Shown here: positions 1 through 9,007 of the stretch, piece by piece
Numbering within the stretch: position 1 is the stretch's first letter
Layout of the letters: every line of letters starts with the position of its first letter
Notes under the pieces: model-generated
The model's database searches: none
What the model was told of the DNA's origin: nothing
Seen by the model: the letters and a program-made list of their open reading frames with translations, nothing else
Translations under genes and position numbers: made by a program
Assembly: GCF_039888675.1 (NCBI RefSeq)
Contig: NZ_JBDQQR010000003.1
Span: 310,001-374,000, forward strand
Length of the DNA stretch: 64,000 nucleotides
DNA from: Mesorhizobium sp. CAU 1732
GTDB lineage: Bacteria; Pseudomonadota; Alphaproteobacteria; Rhizobiales; Rhizobiaceae
Reading direction: 5' to 3'

Positions 1-345
1 CACGTTCTGCGCGACGGACGCGGTGATCCCCGCCGCGACCAGGAGCGCCATCAACCCTGCCAGCACCTTGGCGATTTCGAGAAAGACCTGGCGATAGAGC
101 AGCATCGCATCATGCTCGGTCGACAAGGACCATGTTTCCGGCCGCTCGACGAACATCGACAGGAACCCGCCGAGTTCGATCGTGGCGGGTTTCGCGATGA
201 AGATCATGAAGACCAGAATCGCCAGGAAGGAGCCCACGACGGGCAATTCCTTGGCGAACGGAAGCTGCCCCTTCTCGATCGTGTCACGGATCTTCTTTTC
301 GGAGGCGTCTTCTGTTTTGCTGTCTTTGTCCGGCTCGTCGGACAT
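1..345 (-). CDS. flhB: Flagellar export apparatus protein FlhB (N-terminal part, truncated by window edge)
   Basis: FlhB is the export-gate membrane protein that switches substrate specificity of the flagellar type III apparatus. Only the first 115 residues are present, because the gene runs off the left edge. The ATG at 345 opens a Lys/Asp-rich cytoplasmic start with the family hallmark SEKKIRDTIEKGQLPFAKEL, then a hydrophobic segment (about residues 36-52) and a second near residues 93-110. The autocleavage motif NPTH lies outside the window. It is the last visible gene of the leftward unit motA-fliM-fliN-fliG-flhB, 20 nt after fliG. The identity is sure; completeness cannot be judged. Confidence 0.95.
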   Translation of the reverse strand, partial: MSDEPDKDSKTEDASEKKIRDTIEKGQLPFAKELPVVGSFLAILVFMIFIAKPATIELGGFLSMFVERPETWSLSTEHDAMLLYRQVFLEIAKVLAGLMALLVAAGITASVAQNV

Positions 346-365
346 GGAGCCTTCCGTTCAGGCCC

Positions 366-1400
366 TCAGGCCGCGCTCTGCATCGATGGCATGTCGATTG
401 CGCCCGTCGCAGCCAGACCGATTGCGGTCGCCGCGATTCGCTTGCGGGCCTTGCCGATCTCGGCTGCGGTCGCCGCGTCGGACTCGATGGTCAGTTCGGA
501 TTCGATCATGCGGCGCGACCGTGCGCCGATCGCCGACAACACGGCCTCGGTCAGGTCGGCAGGCGCGCCGCGCAGCGCCATCGTCACCATCTCGGTCGAC
601 AGGCCGTCGAACAAGGTGACGCGCGACTTCTGGTCGAGCCCGATGATGTCGTCGAAGGTGAACAGCCGTGCCTTGACCCCTTCGATGCCGTCGACGCCGC
701 TGGCCTCGAGGTCTTCGACGATCTCGTCCAGGACCGACTTGTCGAGTTCGTTGAGCAGGCTCGCCACGCGGCTCTGGCCGGCGGAAACATCCTTGCCGTT
801 CGAGTCGGAGGCGATGCGGGCGCGCAACTGGTTCTCGACCAGTTGCTTCGCGGCCGGCTGCACCGTCGTCATCGAGAGCATGCGCTTGAGGACTTCGCTG
901 CGCATCGGCTTGTCGAAGGTCAGCAACGCATTGGCCGCCGGCTGGGATTCGAGATTGGAAAAGACCATCGCGATCGTCTGCGGATGCTCTCCGCCGAGAA
1001 GCAGGCCGAGCCGCACCGGTTCCAGTTCGGCAAGTTCGGGCCAGATCGGAGGCGCCTCGTCGCTCATCAGCGAAGGCTTGCCCCAACCCATCAGCGCGCT
1101 GATCTCTTCGGGCGAGAGCGTCGAATTCAGGATGTTGTCCATCTGGTCGCCGGAGTCGAGAAGACCCGCGCCCTCGGCAAACTCTTCCTCGAATTCGGCA
1201 ACGATGTTCTCGAGCTCGCTCTGCGGAATGGTCCGCAGCATGCGTGCAGCGTCGATCAGCGCTTTCAGCTCTTCCTGCTTGAAAAACCGCAGCAGCTTGC
1301 CCGCCGACGGCTTGCCCATGGCAACCAGAACGGCAGCAGCTTTCTGAGCCTTCGTCAGCTTGCCTTCCAGGCTCATTCCGACACTGTCCCCGATTCGCAC
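366..1400 (-). CDS. fliG: Flagellar motor switch protein FliG
   Basis: FliG is the rotor protein that joins the MS ring (FliF) to the C ring and carries the torque-generating charged helix. The product is 344 residues. It has an N-terminal domain (LTKAQKAAAVLVAMG), the middle-domain EHPQ motif in GEHPQTIAMVFS, and a C-terminal armadillo/motor domain containing LFTFDDIIGLDQKSR. A second ATG at 1376 (MSLEGKLTK) is a realistic start because it follows GGGGA at about 10 nt; it would give 336 residues. The gene sits between fliN and flhB. The C terminus ends in an Ala-rich tail that I cannot assign. Confidence 0.95.
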   Translation of the reverse strand: MRIGDSVGMSLEGKLTKAQKAAAVLVAMGKPSAGKLLRFFKQEELKALIDAARMLRTIPQSELENIVAEFEEEFAEGAGLLDSGDQMDNILNSTLSPEEISALMGWGKPSLMSDEAPPIWPELAELEPVRLGLLLGGEHPQTIAMVFSNLESQPAANALLTFDKPMRSEVLKRMLSMTTVQPAAKQLVENQLRARIASDSNGKDVSAGQSRVASLLNELDKSVLDEIVEDLEASGVDGIEGVKARLFTFDDIIGLDQKSRVTLFDGLSTEMVTMALRGAPADLTEAVLSAIGARSRRMIESELTIESDAATAAEIGKARKRIAATAIGLAATGAIDMPSMQSAA

Positions 1401-1418
1401 CGATGTAGTTTATACAGG

Positions 1419-1868
1419 CTACCCGGCCTTTGTAGCATCAATGATCTGGGTGAGCTTGATCCCGAAGCGCGACGGATCGTTGTCGAGAACGGTGATCTCG
1501 CCGCTTGCGATCTTTCGGCCGTTGACCACGACATCCACCGGCTCGCCGATCCGGCGGTTCAGGGCCACGGTCGAGCCCTTTTGCAGCGCCATGAGCTCCG
1601 ACACGGGCATTTCCGCGCTTCCAAGCACGATCTGCACGTCGACGGGGATGTTCATGATGACGTTGGTGTTCTGGAAACGCTCCTGCTTCCCGGGCTGGCC
1701 GAAGCTCGCGCCGACCGGTTCGTCGCCCGCCATTTCCACAGCTTCTTCGTCGTGGAGCACGCCGCGCAGCTCCTCGATGGCCTTGTTCAGGTCGTCTTCC
1801 TGAGGATCGTCGCCGAGGCCCTTCGGCAAATCACCGAAACCGCCGAGATCAGGAGTGGTTGGGTTCAT
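1419..1868 (-). CDS. fliN: Flagellar motor switch protein FliN
   Basis: This is the C-ring component that with FliM forms the SpoA-domain base of the rotor and docks the export ATPase complex. It has 149 residues. The first ~70 are acidic and divergent. The SpoA domain follows: [20 protein letters not shown], then [18 protein letters not shown] and a closing FGIKLTQII. The ATG at 1868 has AAGGAG 7-8 nt upstream. It lies 30 nt after fliM and 18 nt before the end of fliG, inside the leftward motor-switch operon. The N-terminal extension is long for FliN but is common in rhizobial versions as I recall them. Confidence 0.95.
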   Translation of the reverse strand: MNPTTPDLGGFGDLPKGLGDDPQEDDLNKAIEELRGVLHDEEAVEMAGDEPVGASFGQPGKQERFQNTNVIMNIPVDVQIVLGSAEMPVSELMALQKGSTVALNRRIGEPVDVVVNGRKIASGEITVLDNDPSRFGIKLTQIIDATKAG

Positions 1869-1898
1869 GGTAGTCTCCTTGAAGACGTGACGCCGCGT

Positions 1899-2828
1899 CT
1901 AGCGCGGCATCAGCCCATCTATGAATTCCTTGCCCGCGTCGTAGGGCTCGATGATCTGAACGGTGAAGTTCTGGCCGAGCCGGCCGAACTCGCAGGTGTA
2001 GAGCGTCTTGCGCCGCGCCGAGAGGCGCGTGTTGACCGGCGCCGCCTCCGGCAGCTCGATAACCTGTCCGACGACGAGTTCGGAAAGTTCGGCAAGCGTC
2101 ATGCGAGACAGCGGAATGGTTGCCTCCAGCTTGACCGCCGAACGCATCACTTCCTCGCTGAAGCGGGCGCGCCACGTCTTTTCCTGCTGCTGCTCGTCGC
2201 CCTGGTCGGCAATGCCGTCGCCACGATGCAGGAGCAGCACGCGCTGCGGCATCATCACGATGAAACGCCCCTCGCCCGAGGGAGCCAGAAGCGTGAATGC
2301 GATACGCACGGCCGGCCCGTCGCGCACGATGAGCTTCTTGAGATCCACGCCCGAGATCGCGGACAGCATCGGAAACTTGATCGACAGCGCGCGCACGCCC
2401 GAACCGTTGAGCGCCTTGGCGGTCGCCTCGAAGACGACGGAGGCGAGCTCCAGCTCGATCGAGGTCAGGTCGCGCTGGATCGGCGAGACCTTCATGTCGG
2501 GGTCGCCGCCGAAAAGCGCGCTCACCAGCAGTGCGATCGCATCCGCATCGGCGATGAGCATCAGCGCGTCGGGCGACGTCGCCGAAGCCGCGACGACGAG
2601 CGCGTCGTTCGTGACATCCGCCCGCTTGGCCTCGGCCATGCGCGACAGCGTGACGGACTCCATCTCGATCTCGATGGGGTAGGAAACCTGCTCGTTCAGG
2701 CTCTGCCTGATGGCCGGCAACGCCCGCAGTCCGAGCGAGCGCGCGGCCTTGATGAGGTGGTCCGGTTCGCCGGTATCCCCGAGCAGGCGCTCGACGATCG
2801 GATTGCGGGGTTGTGCCAATTCGGTCAC
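1899..2828 (-). CDS. fliM: Flagellar motor switch protein FliM (divergent rhizobial type)
   Basis: This is the C-ring protein expected to bind phospho-CheY and set rotation state. It has 309 residues. The GTG start at 2828 is supported by GAGG 7 nt upstream. The C-terminal SpoA-like part (LAELSELVVGQVIELPEAAP, then LGQNFTVQIIEPYDA) and the position between motA and fliN identify it. The canonical N-terminal CheY-binding peptide (LSQxEIDALL type) is not visible; the protein instead begins MTELAQPRNPIVERLLGD. Rhizobial FliM proteins are known to be divergent, so this may be a lineage feature and not a loss. Confidence 0.88.
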   Translation of the reverse strand: MTELAQPRNPIVERLLGDTGEPDHLIKAARSLGLRALPAIRQSLNEQVSYPIEIEMESVTLSRMAEAKRADVTNDALVVAASATSPDALMLIADADAIALLVSALFGGDPDMKVSPIQRDLTSIELELASVVFEATAKALNGSGVRALSIKFPMLSAISGVDLKKLIVRDGPAVRIAFTLLAPSGEGRFIVMMPQRVLLLHRGDGIADQGDEQQQEKTWRARFSEEVMRSAVKLEATIPLSRMTLAELSELVVGQVIELPEAAPVNTRLSARRKTLYTCEFGRLGQNFTVQIIEPYDAGKEFIDGLMPR

Positions 2829-2851
2829 GCTCGTGCCTCACGCCTCATCGA

Positions 2852-3727
2852 TCACGCCGCCTTGCGGGCAGCGTCGCCGCCATGCAGCGTGCTCTGCTCG
2901 ACTGCATCGATCGAGGGACGATCGTAAGCGGAAATCGTCTTGCGGCCAAATTCGAGAGCGACCTGCGGAAGCGATCCGTTCATGTACGCAAGCAGCGTCT
3001 GCTTCACCATGACGTAAAGGCGGTTCTTCTTGTCGCGAACGATCTTGATCTTCTGGGCGATCGGACCGACGACGGCATAGTTGAGGAAGATGCCGAGGAA
3101 CGTTCCAACGAGTGCGGCTCCCACCAGGCCGCCGAGAATCTCCGGCGACTGGTCGATCGCGCCCATCGCCTTGATGACACCCAGCACGGCCGCGCAGATG
3201 CCGAGCGCGGGAAACGCATCGCCCACCACGACCAGTGCATGGTAGGACTTCAGCTTGTCGTGCTTGATGGTATGGATTTCCTCATCCATCAGCGCTTCGA
3301 TTTCGAAGGGCCGCGCATTGCCGATGATGATGATGCGGCAATAGTCGCAGATGAAGTTGGTCAGGTCCTTGTTCTTCAGAACAAGCGGAAACGCCTGGAA
3401 CAGCGACGACTCTTCCGGGTTGTCGATATGGGCTTCGACCTCGTTGCGCGACTTGGTGCGCAACTCACGCATCAGGCTGTGCAGCACGCCCAGCGTCTCG
3501 AGATAATGCTGCTCTTTCGGGACGTCCTGCTTGAACGCTTCCATGATCGCCCGGCCGGTGTCCTTGACGGTCGACATCGGGTTGCCGATCAGGAACGTGC
3601 CGACGCCGGCACCGCCGATGATGACGAGCTCCCACGGCTGGAACAGCACGCCCAGATGCCCGCCCATAGCCATATAGCCGCCGAGGACGCAGCCAAATAT
3701 GACGACAAATCCGATTACAATGCCCAC
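2852..3727 (-). CDS. motA: Flagellar motor stator protein MotA
   Basis: MotA is the proton-channel stator subunit that pairs with MotB (19948-21237). It has 291 residues and a GTG start at 3727. It begins with a membrane helix ([20 protein letters not shown]), followed by a second hydrophobic stretch, a large cytoplasmic loop with charged residues ([16 protein letters not shown]) that meets FliG, and the late helix pair including [19 protein letters not shown] with the channel proline. Four TM segments are expected. It heads the leftward operon, divergent from the DUF1217 gene across a 158-nt region that must hold both promoters. Confidence 0.96.
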   Translation of the reverse strand: MGIVIGFVVIFGCVLGGYMAMGGHLGVLFQPWELVIIGGAGVGTFLIGNPMSTVKDTGRAIMEAFKQDVPKEQHYLETLGVLHSLMRELRTKSRNEVEAHIDNPEESSLFQAFPLVLKNKDLTNFICDYCRIIIIGNARPFEIEALMDEEIHTIKHDKLKSYHALVVVGDAFPALGICAAVLGVIKAMGAIDQSPEILGGLVGAALVGTFLGIFLNYAVVGPIAQKIKIVRDKKNRLYVMVKQTLLAYMNGSLPQVALEFGRKTISAYDRPSIDAVEQSTLHGGDAARKAA

Positions 3728-3885
3728 GGTTCACCTTTCGGACGCTTTCGTCCTCCTGCCTAGCGCGCATGGCTTGCGCGAAGCTTGAACAGGAAAGCCA
3801 AGGGCGCCGAAGCGGCCCCGTTCAGTTTCGCGCAAGCATTTTCCACTATTCATGAGAGGTCCGATACGCTGCAGCGGAGGCACGC
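3728..3885. promoter_or_regulatory. Divergent intergenic region motA / DUF1217-flgF
   Basis: This 158-nt gap separates two long divergent flagellar transcription units, so it should carry the start sites for both. The DUF1217 gene has GCGGAGG 5 nt before its GTG. I could not pick confident -35/-10 elements or a clear operator by eye. Confidence 0.4.
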
Positions 3886-5001
3886 GTGATCAATACGTAT
3901 TTGAGCTATCAGCTTGTCACCCGTGACCTGAATAAGTCGCTCGCGCGCGTCGAGAGCGAACCGATCGTCAAACGCGACACCGAATATTACCTCGAGAATA
4001 TCGGCAAGGTGAAAACCGCCGAGGAATTCGTCAACGACTACCGCCTCTTCAACTATGCCATGAAGGCGCATGGTCTCGAGGACATGGCCTACGCAAAGGC
4101 CTTCATGCTCAAGGCGTTGAAGGAAGGCGTCAGCGAGCCTGACGCCTTCGCCAACAAGCTCACCGACAAGCGCTATGCGGAGTTCGTCAGGAGCTTCAAC
4201 TTCGCCGCATTCGGCGAGAACGCCACCACCTTCAATCTGGCGAACCACGGTACGACGGATCGCTATTTGACGCGCGCCACGCCCGACGGCGGCGTTCCGG
4301 GCGAGGCCTACGTCAAGGAAGCCCAATACTACGCAGCCAACATCGGCAGCATCACCTCGATCGATCAGTTCCTCGACAACGATCGCATGCTGACCTTTGC
4401 GCTTCAGGCGTTCGGGCTGGAAGCTTCGCTCTCCGACAAGAAGCTGATCCGCCAGATGCTCGAGGGCGGCACGTCGGATCCGAAAAGTCCCGCCAATTCT
4501 CATACGAACGAGAACTGGGCGCAGTTTGCGAAGTCGTTCGACTTCGCCGGCCTTGGTGAAAGCGCGACCACATACAACCTTGCCCTGAGGCCGGCGGTGG
4601 ACAAGTTCGTCCGCCAGCAGCTCGAACAGAACAAGGGCCAGGAAAACGAGGGCGTTCGCCTCGCGCTCTATTTCGAGCGCACGGCCGGCACCATCACCAA
4701 TGCCTATCAGTTGCTCGGCGACAGGGCATTGGCGACCGTGATCCGCACCTATCTCGGCCTGCCCGATGCGATCGCGCAGATGGATATCGACAAGCAGGCC
4801 GCAATGCTCGAATCCCGCATCAACTTCGAAGATTTCCGGGATCCGGAGAAGGTTTCGAAGATGATGGAGCGCTTCGCCACGATGTGGGAAGTGAACAACC
4901 CGACCCAGTCGGCGCAATCCTCTATCGTCGGTCTTTTCCAGCCGATGGAGTTCGGCATCTCCGTGAATACGCTGATGGCGATTGCAGCCATCAAGAGATA
5001 A
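3886..5001 (+). CDS. DUF1217 flagellar-locus protein with internal repeats
   Basis: This protein of unknown biochemical function is found at the head of rhizobial flgF operons (DUF1217 family). It has 371 residues, a GTG start at 3886 and a strong GGAGG. The sequence is built of about three repeats: residues ~34-117 (YYLENIGKVKTAEEF to FAAFGENATTF), ~148-231 (QYYAANIGSITSIDQF to FAGLGESATTYN) and a weaker ~263-335. Each ends in an aromatic/Phe-rich motif. No signal peptide or TM helix is visible. It abuts flgF (11 nt), so an accessory role in rod or hook assembly is likely, but this is inference. Confidence 0.85.
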   Translation: MINTYLSYQLVTRDLNKSLARVESEPIVKRDTEYYLENIGKVKTAEEFVNDYRLFNYAMKAHGLEDMAYAKAFMLKALKEGVSEPDAFANKLTDKRYAEFVRSFNFAAFGENATTFNLANHGTTDRYLTRATPDGGVPGEAYVKEAQYYAANIGSITSIDQFLDNDRMLTFALQAFGLEASLSDKKLIRQMLEGGTSDPKSPANSHTNENWAQFAKSFDFAGLGESATTYNLALRPAVDKFVRQQLEQNKGQENEGVRLALYFERTAGTITNAYQLLGDRALATVIRTYLGLPDAIAQMDIDKQAAMLESRINFEDFRDPEKVSKMMERFATMWEVNNPTQSAQSSIVGLFQPMEFGISVNTLMAIAAIKR

Positions 5002-5012
5002 GGAACAACATC

Positions 5013-5735
5013 TTGCAGTCTGGACTTTACGTCGCTCTCTCCTCGCAGATGGCGCTTGAGAAGCGCCTCAACACAATCGCGGACAACGTCGCCAATGCGA
5101 GCACTGTCGGCTTCCGCGCGACCGGTGTGAAGTTCGAGGACATCGTGAGTGGGCTCGGCGAAAAGTCCGTCTCATTCGCATCCGCCGGCGACACGTACCT
5201 GTCGACGCAGGTCGGACCGCTGCGCGAGACCGGCAACCCGTTCGACTTCGTCATCCAGGGCGATGCGTGGTTCGCGATCGAAACGCCGCGAGGCCCGGTG
5301 ATGACGCGCGACGGCCGCTTCACCATGCTGGAAACGGGTGAACTCGTCACGCTGGAAGGCTATCCGGTTCTCGACGCCGGTGGGGCCGGCATTCTGCTCG
5401 ATCCGCAGGGCGGACCGCCCGTGGCGGGAGCCGACGGCACATTGCGTCAGGAAGGCAACCTTGCCGGGGCGATCGGGCTCTACGAGTTCCAGCCGGGCCT
5501 CAACTTCACGCGTTACGGCAATTCGGGCATCGTGCCGTCTGGCGCACCGGAACCGATCGTGGACCGCATCGATGTCGGCATCGCGCAGGGCTTCGTGGAA
5601 GACTCCAACGTCAACCCGGTGCTGGAGATCACGCGCCTCATTCAGGTGCAGCGCGCATTCGAGCACGCCTCATCCTTGATGCGCGACAGCGAGAGCGCGC
5701 TCGATCAGGCCATCTCCGCACTCGGCCCGCGGTAA
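5013..5735 (+). CDS. flgF: Flagellar basal-body proximal rod protein FlgF
   Basis: FlgF is a proximal rod component exported through the flagellar apparatus. I chose the TTG at 5013, which gives 240 residues, because it sits right after AAGGA and produces the classic rod/hook start LQSGLYVALSSQMALEKRLN followed by IADNVANASTVGFR. Upstream in-frame sequence is the overlapping DUF1217 gene. The C terminus has the family motif SNVNPVLEITRLIQVQRAFE. It is co-transcribed with fliI, which starts 9 nt after its stop. Confidence 0.93.
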   Translation: MQSGLYVALSSQMALEKRLNTIADNVANASTVGFRATGVKFEDIVSGLGEKSVSFASAGDTYLSTQVGPLRETGNPFDFVIQGDAWFAIETPRGPVMTRDGRFTMLETGELVTLEGYPVLDAGGAGILLDPQGGPPVAGADGTLRQEGNLAGAIGLYEFQPGLNFTRYGNSGIVPSGAPEPIVDRIDVGIAQGFVEDSNVNPVLEITRLIQVQRAFEHASSLMRDSESALDQAISALGPR

Positions 5736-5744
5736 GGCAGGTCC

Positions 5745-7178
5745 ATGTCGACCCTGCCGGAAGCCATCGAAACCGGCGAGATGCCCTCGGCCCCGCCCGT
5801 CGAGGCGGTCGCGCCCGGCGTCAATCGGGACACGTCCCTGCTCGCGCTGGAGCGCGTCCAGTCGCGCTTTAGAAACGGGCGCACGCTGCTGCGCAACGGG
5901 GGCCGTATCGACGAGGTGTCGCCGAGCCACTATCGCGTTCGCGGCATATCGGGCAGTGCGCGACTGGGCGATGTGGTCGAGCACCGTTCCTCGGCCGGGC
6001 TGCGGTCGGGCGAGATCGTGCGCATCGGGCCGAACGACGTGCTCATCGCGCCCTATGAGCGCAATCAGGATGCAGGCATCGGCGACCCCGTCGTGATCCA
6101 GACCACCCAGGGTTCGGCGCCTCATCCGTCGTGGAAAGGCCGCGTCGTCGATGCGCTTGGCCGCCCGGTGGATGGTGCCGGCCCTCTCGTCAGCGGCAAG
6201 ACGGAGCTTCACAACAACGCGCCGTCAGCCCTGTCTCGCCAACGCGTCGCGCAAGGGTTTTCCACCGGCGTCCGTGTCATCGACATCTTCACGCCGATCT
6301 GTTTCGGGCAGCGCCTCGGCATCTTCGCGGGCTCGGGCGTCGGCAAGTCCACGCTTCTGGCGATGCTGGCCGGCGCAAAAGCCTTCGACACCGTCGTGGT
6401 GGCGCTCATCGGAGAGCGTGGCCGCGAGGTTCGCGAGTTCCTCGAGGACACGATCGGGCCGGAGAGCTTCGCCAAGACCGTCGCGGTCGTGGCCACCAGC
6501 GACGAAAGCGCGATGATGCGCAAGCGCGCGCCGGACATGGCGATGCGTGTCGCCGAGCATTTCCGCGAGCGCGGCGACCGTGTGCTTCTGGTGCTCGATT
6601 CGATCACGCGCTTCGCTCACGCGCTCCGCGAAGTCGCGATCGGCATCGGCGAGCCGCCGGTGGCGCGCGGCTATCCGGCTTCGGTGTTCACGGACCTGCC
6701 CAAGCTCCTGGAGCGCGCCGGTCCCGGCGTCATGGGCTCAGGCTCGATAACCGCCATCCTGTCGGTGCTGGTCGATGGCGACGACCACAACGACCCGATT
6801 GCGGATTCCGTTCGCGGCATTCTCGACGGCCACGTGGTGTTGAGCCGGGGCATCGCCGAACAGGGACGCTATCCGCCGGTCGATCCGCTTGCCTCGATAT
6901 CGCGCCTGGCGCCGAAGGCCTGGACGCGCGACCAGCAGGTGCTGGTCACGCGCCTGCGCAGCATGATTTCGCGCTTCGAGGACACCCGCGACATCCGTCT
7001 GCTGGGTGCCTATCAGCCGGGCGCCGACCCCGAGCTCGATCTCGCCGTCAGGCAGGTTCCGTTCATCTACGAAGCCCTGACGCAGTCGCCGCACGAAAAC
7101 CCCTCGCTCGATCCCTTCACGGATCTGGCGCGTCATCTGAAGAGCAAGGAAAGGCCGTCAGATGAAACTGCCGAGTAA
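5745..7178 (+). CDS. fliI: Flagellum-specific export ATPase FliI
   Basis: This is the soluble hexameric ATPase of flagellar type III export, related to F1-beta. It has 477 residues. An N-terminal beta domain (LGDVVEHRSS) is followed by the Walker A loop GSGVGKST near residue 196, GERGREVREF, the Walker B strand VLLVLDSITRFA and GSITAILSVLVDGDD. The normal partners FliH and FliJ are not adjacent; candidates are at 19301-19951 and 33630-34016. The stop overlaps the next gene by 17 nt. Confidence 0.97.
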   Translation: MSTLPEAIETGEMPSAPPVEAVAPGVNRDTSLLALERVQSRFRNGRTLLRNGGRIDEVSPSHYRVRGISGSARLGDVVEHRSSAGLRSGEIVRIGPNDVLIAPYERNQDAGIGDPVVIQTTQGSAPHPSWKGRVVDALGRPVDGAGPLVSGKTELHNNAPSALSRQRVAQGFSTGVRVIDIFTPICFGQRLGIFAGSGVGKSTLLAMLAGAKAFDTVVVALIGERGREVREFLEDTIGPESFAKTVAVVATSDESAMMRKRAPDMAMRVAEHFRERGDRVLLVLDSITRFAHALREVAIGIGEPPVARGYPASVFTDLPKLLERAGPGVMGSGSITAILSVLVDGDDHNDPIADSVRGILDGHVVLSRGIAEQGRYPPVDPLASISRLAPKAWTRDQQVLVTRLRSMISRFEDTRDIRLLGAYQPGADPELDLAVRQVPFIYEALTQSPHENPSLDPFTDLARHLKSKERPSDETAE

Positions 7179-8127
7179 GCCTGGCGCGGCCAAGCCACTG
7201 TCGCGAGACACCGAGGACCTGATCAACCTGCTCAACGACGCGGTCTATCTCACCGACCATGCGGCGAGGAACCACAGGGACGATGTGCGGCCCGCAGCAC
7301 CACGCATCCGTGTTCAGCCCGAGCGCGTCAAACGCGACCCGCCGGCCGCGACGAACAAGGGCCTGATGTCGCGCTGGTTCAGACGGGGCAACCAGGCTCC
7401 CTCCAACGATGACCCGGAATACCAGCCCGCAAGGATCGAGCGCCCGGCCAAGGGGAACGATGCCCGTCCTGCGCCGGCAGCAGGAGCGACGGCAGGCGCC
7501 AGACAGGATCAGGCACCCGCCTCGCCGGTACAGCCCCGGCTGCCCGAAACGAAGCGCCGCAGATTTGGCTTCGGCAGGAAGCCGGCCCCGGCCGCCTCGC
7601 CTGCCCGGCCGGTTTGGAATCCCACCAAGCGCAAGAAGATCGACCGCGGCGACGTCACCGTCGCGGCGCTCGGCATCACGCTCGGCCTCACCTGCGCACT
7701 GTTTCCCTGGTACATCTTCCTCAATCAGGAAAAGTTCGGCGTGCGTGAGATGGTGTTCGAGGGAAGCCGGGAAGGATCGGCGCCCGCACAGGTCGCCTTC
7801 CAGCCTCCCCTGATCGTCAAGCCGTTCGAGGCCGGCGAGGCTCCCAAGATGAACCTCGACTTTTTCCCGACGGCGACGCTTCCTGCCGACGACTTGCCCC
7901 CGCGGATTATCGCAGCCGCAAACCAGCCCTTCCCGTCGGATCTCGTCGGCTTCAAGCTGGTTCACGTCGCCAACGGCCGGGCCATGATCGAAGACGGTGA
8001 CGGGCTCTGGGTGGTCCAGCCGGGATCGCGCCTGCCGGACGCAAGCCGGGTCGCATCCATCGAAAAGCGCGACGGGCGCTGGGTGCTGGTGACGAGCCTC
8101 GACAAGGTCGTCGAACTGCAGCCCTGA
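7162..8127 (+). CDS. Unknown single-TM protein between fliI and flgB
   Basis: I do not recognise a function. The product is 321 residues. The first ~150 are basic, Pro/Ala-rich and probably disordered and cytoplasmic. One membrane helix follows (VTVAALGITLGLTCALFPWY, about residues 170-190). The ~130-residue C-terminal region is presumably periplasmic and begins LNQEKFGVREMVFEG. The ATG overlaps the fliI stop by 17 nt, so it is translationally coupled. A gene in this position between fliI and flgB is, from memory, also present in other rhizobia, which argues for a real flagellar accessory role. Confidence 0.85.
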   Translation: MKLPSKPGAAKPLSRDTEDLINLLNDAVYLTDHAARNHRDDVRPAAPRIRVQPERVKRDPPAATNKGLMSRWFRRGNQAPSNDDPEYQPARIERPAKGNDARPAPAAGATAGARQDQAPASPVQPRLPETKRRRFGFGRKPAPAASPARPVWNPTKRKKIDRGDVTVAALGITLGLTCALFPWYIFLNQEKFGVREMVFEGSREGSAPAQVAFQPPLIVKPFEAGEAPKMNLDFFPTATLPADDLPPRIIAAANQPFPSDLVGFKLVHVANGRAMIEDGDGLWVVQPGSRLPDASRVASIEKRDGRWVLVTSLDKVVELQP

Positions 8128-8205
8128 TCCGGGCCGACAAGGCCGCGCGCAAGGTCCACGCAAGACTGACCTCATACAGTATCGCTACGCTTCGAAGGAG
8201 TAGCG

Positions 8206-8586
8206 ATGCAACCCGTCAATCTGTTCGCTCTTGCGTCCCAGCAGGCCCAATGGCTGTCTGTCCGACAGACCGTCGTGGCCGGCAACATCGCAAATGCCAA
8301 TACACCCGGCTACGGCACCATGGACGTTCAGCCTTTCGAGGCCGTTCTCAACCAGAAGACCGTGCCGATGCGCGCGACGCATCCGATGCACGTGTCGACG
8401 GCCGGCACGCCGGCGGCGTTCACCGTTCGCCAGGAAAACCAGGACAAGCCGCTGATGCCGTCGGGCAATTCGGTGGTTCTGGAAACGGAACTGATGAAGT
8501 CGGGTGAGGTGCACAGATCGTTCGAGCTCAACGCCGCGATCGTCAAATCCTTTCACCGCATGCTGATGATGACGACGAGGAGCTGA
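8206..8586 (+). CDS. flgB: Flagellar rod protein FlgB
   Basis: FlgB is a proximal rod subunit. It has 126 residues, starting at ATG 8206 after AAGGAG. The rod-family N-terminal signature is present: [20 protein letters not shown]. The short C-terminal helix ends in [13 protein letters not shown]. It is followed after 4 nt by flgC. The 78-nt gap upstream of flgB may hold a promoter, but expression by read-through from flgF-fliI is equally possible. Confidence 0.95.
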   Translation: MQPVNLFALASQQAQWLSVRQTVVAGNIANANTPGYGTMDVQPFEAVLNQKTVPMRATHPMHVSTAGTPAAFTVRQENQDKPLMPSGNSVVLETELMKSGEVHRSFELNAAIVKSFHRMLMMTTRS

Positions 8587-8590
8587 CGCG

Positions 8591-9007
8591 ATGGACGCAT
8601 TGATTTCTTCGATGAAGGTTGCCGCGTCCGGCCTGAGCGCCCAGTCGGAGCGCCTGCGCGTCGTGTCGGAAAACCTGGCCAATGCGCAGTCGACCGGCAA
8701 TTTTCCCGGTGCGGACCCCTATCAGCGCAAGACGATAACGTTCTCGGCCGAACTCGACAGGACACTCGGCGCGCGGATGGTGGAGGTCTCGGCGATCTCG
8801 CCCGACCGCACCGCCTTCCCGTCCGAGTTCCAGCCCGGACATGAGGCGGCCGACGAGCTCGGCTACGTCAAGATGCCCAACGTCAACGTGCTGATCGAGA
8901 TGGCCGACATGCGCGAGGCCAACCGCAGCTACGAAGCGAACCTGCAATCGATCAAGCAGGCACGCGAACTCATTTCCATGACCATCGACCTGATGCGAGG
9001 CCAGTAA
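8591..9007 (+). CDS. flgC: Flagellar rod protein FlgC
   Basis: FlgC is a proximal rod subunit of 138 residues. It has the shared N-terminal motif [20 protein letters not shown] and the typical C-terminal segment [20 protein letters not shown] with [13 protein letters not shown]. The stop codon at 9005-9007 overlaps the ATG of fliE by one base (TAATG), so the pair is tightly coupled. Confidence 0.96.
   Translation: MDALISSMKVAASGLSAQSERLRVVSENLANAQSTGNFPGADPYQRKTITFSAELDRTLGARMVEVSAISPDRTAFPSEFQPGHEAADELGYVKMPNVNVLIEMADMREANRSYEANLQSIKQARELISMTIDLMRGQ

Noticed and set aside
843..2927. 694-residue plus-strand open frame
   Set aside because: Antisense to fliG, fliN and fliM, with Arg/His/Leu-rich shadow composition typical of high-GC DNA. 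The minus-strand products have clear family motifs.
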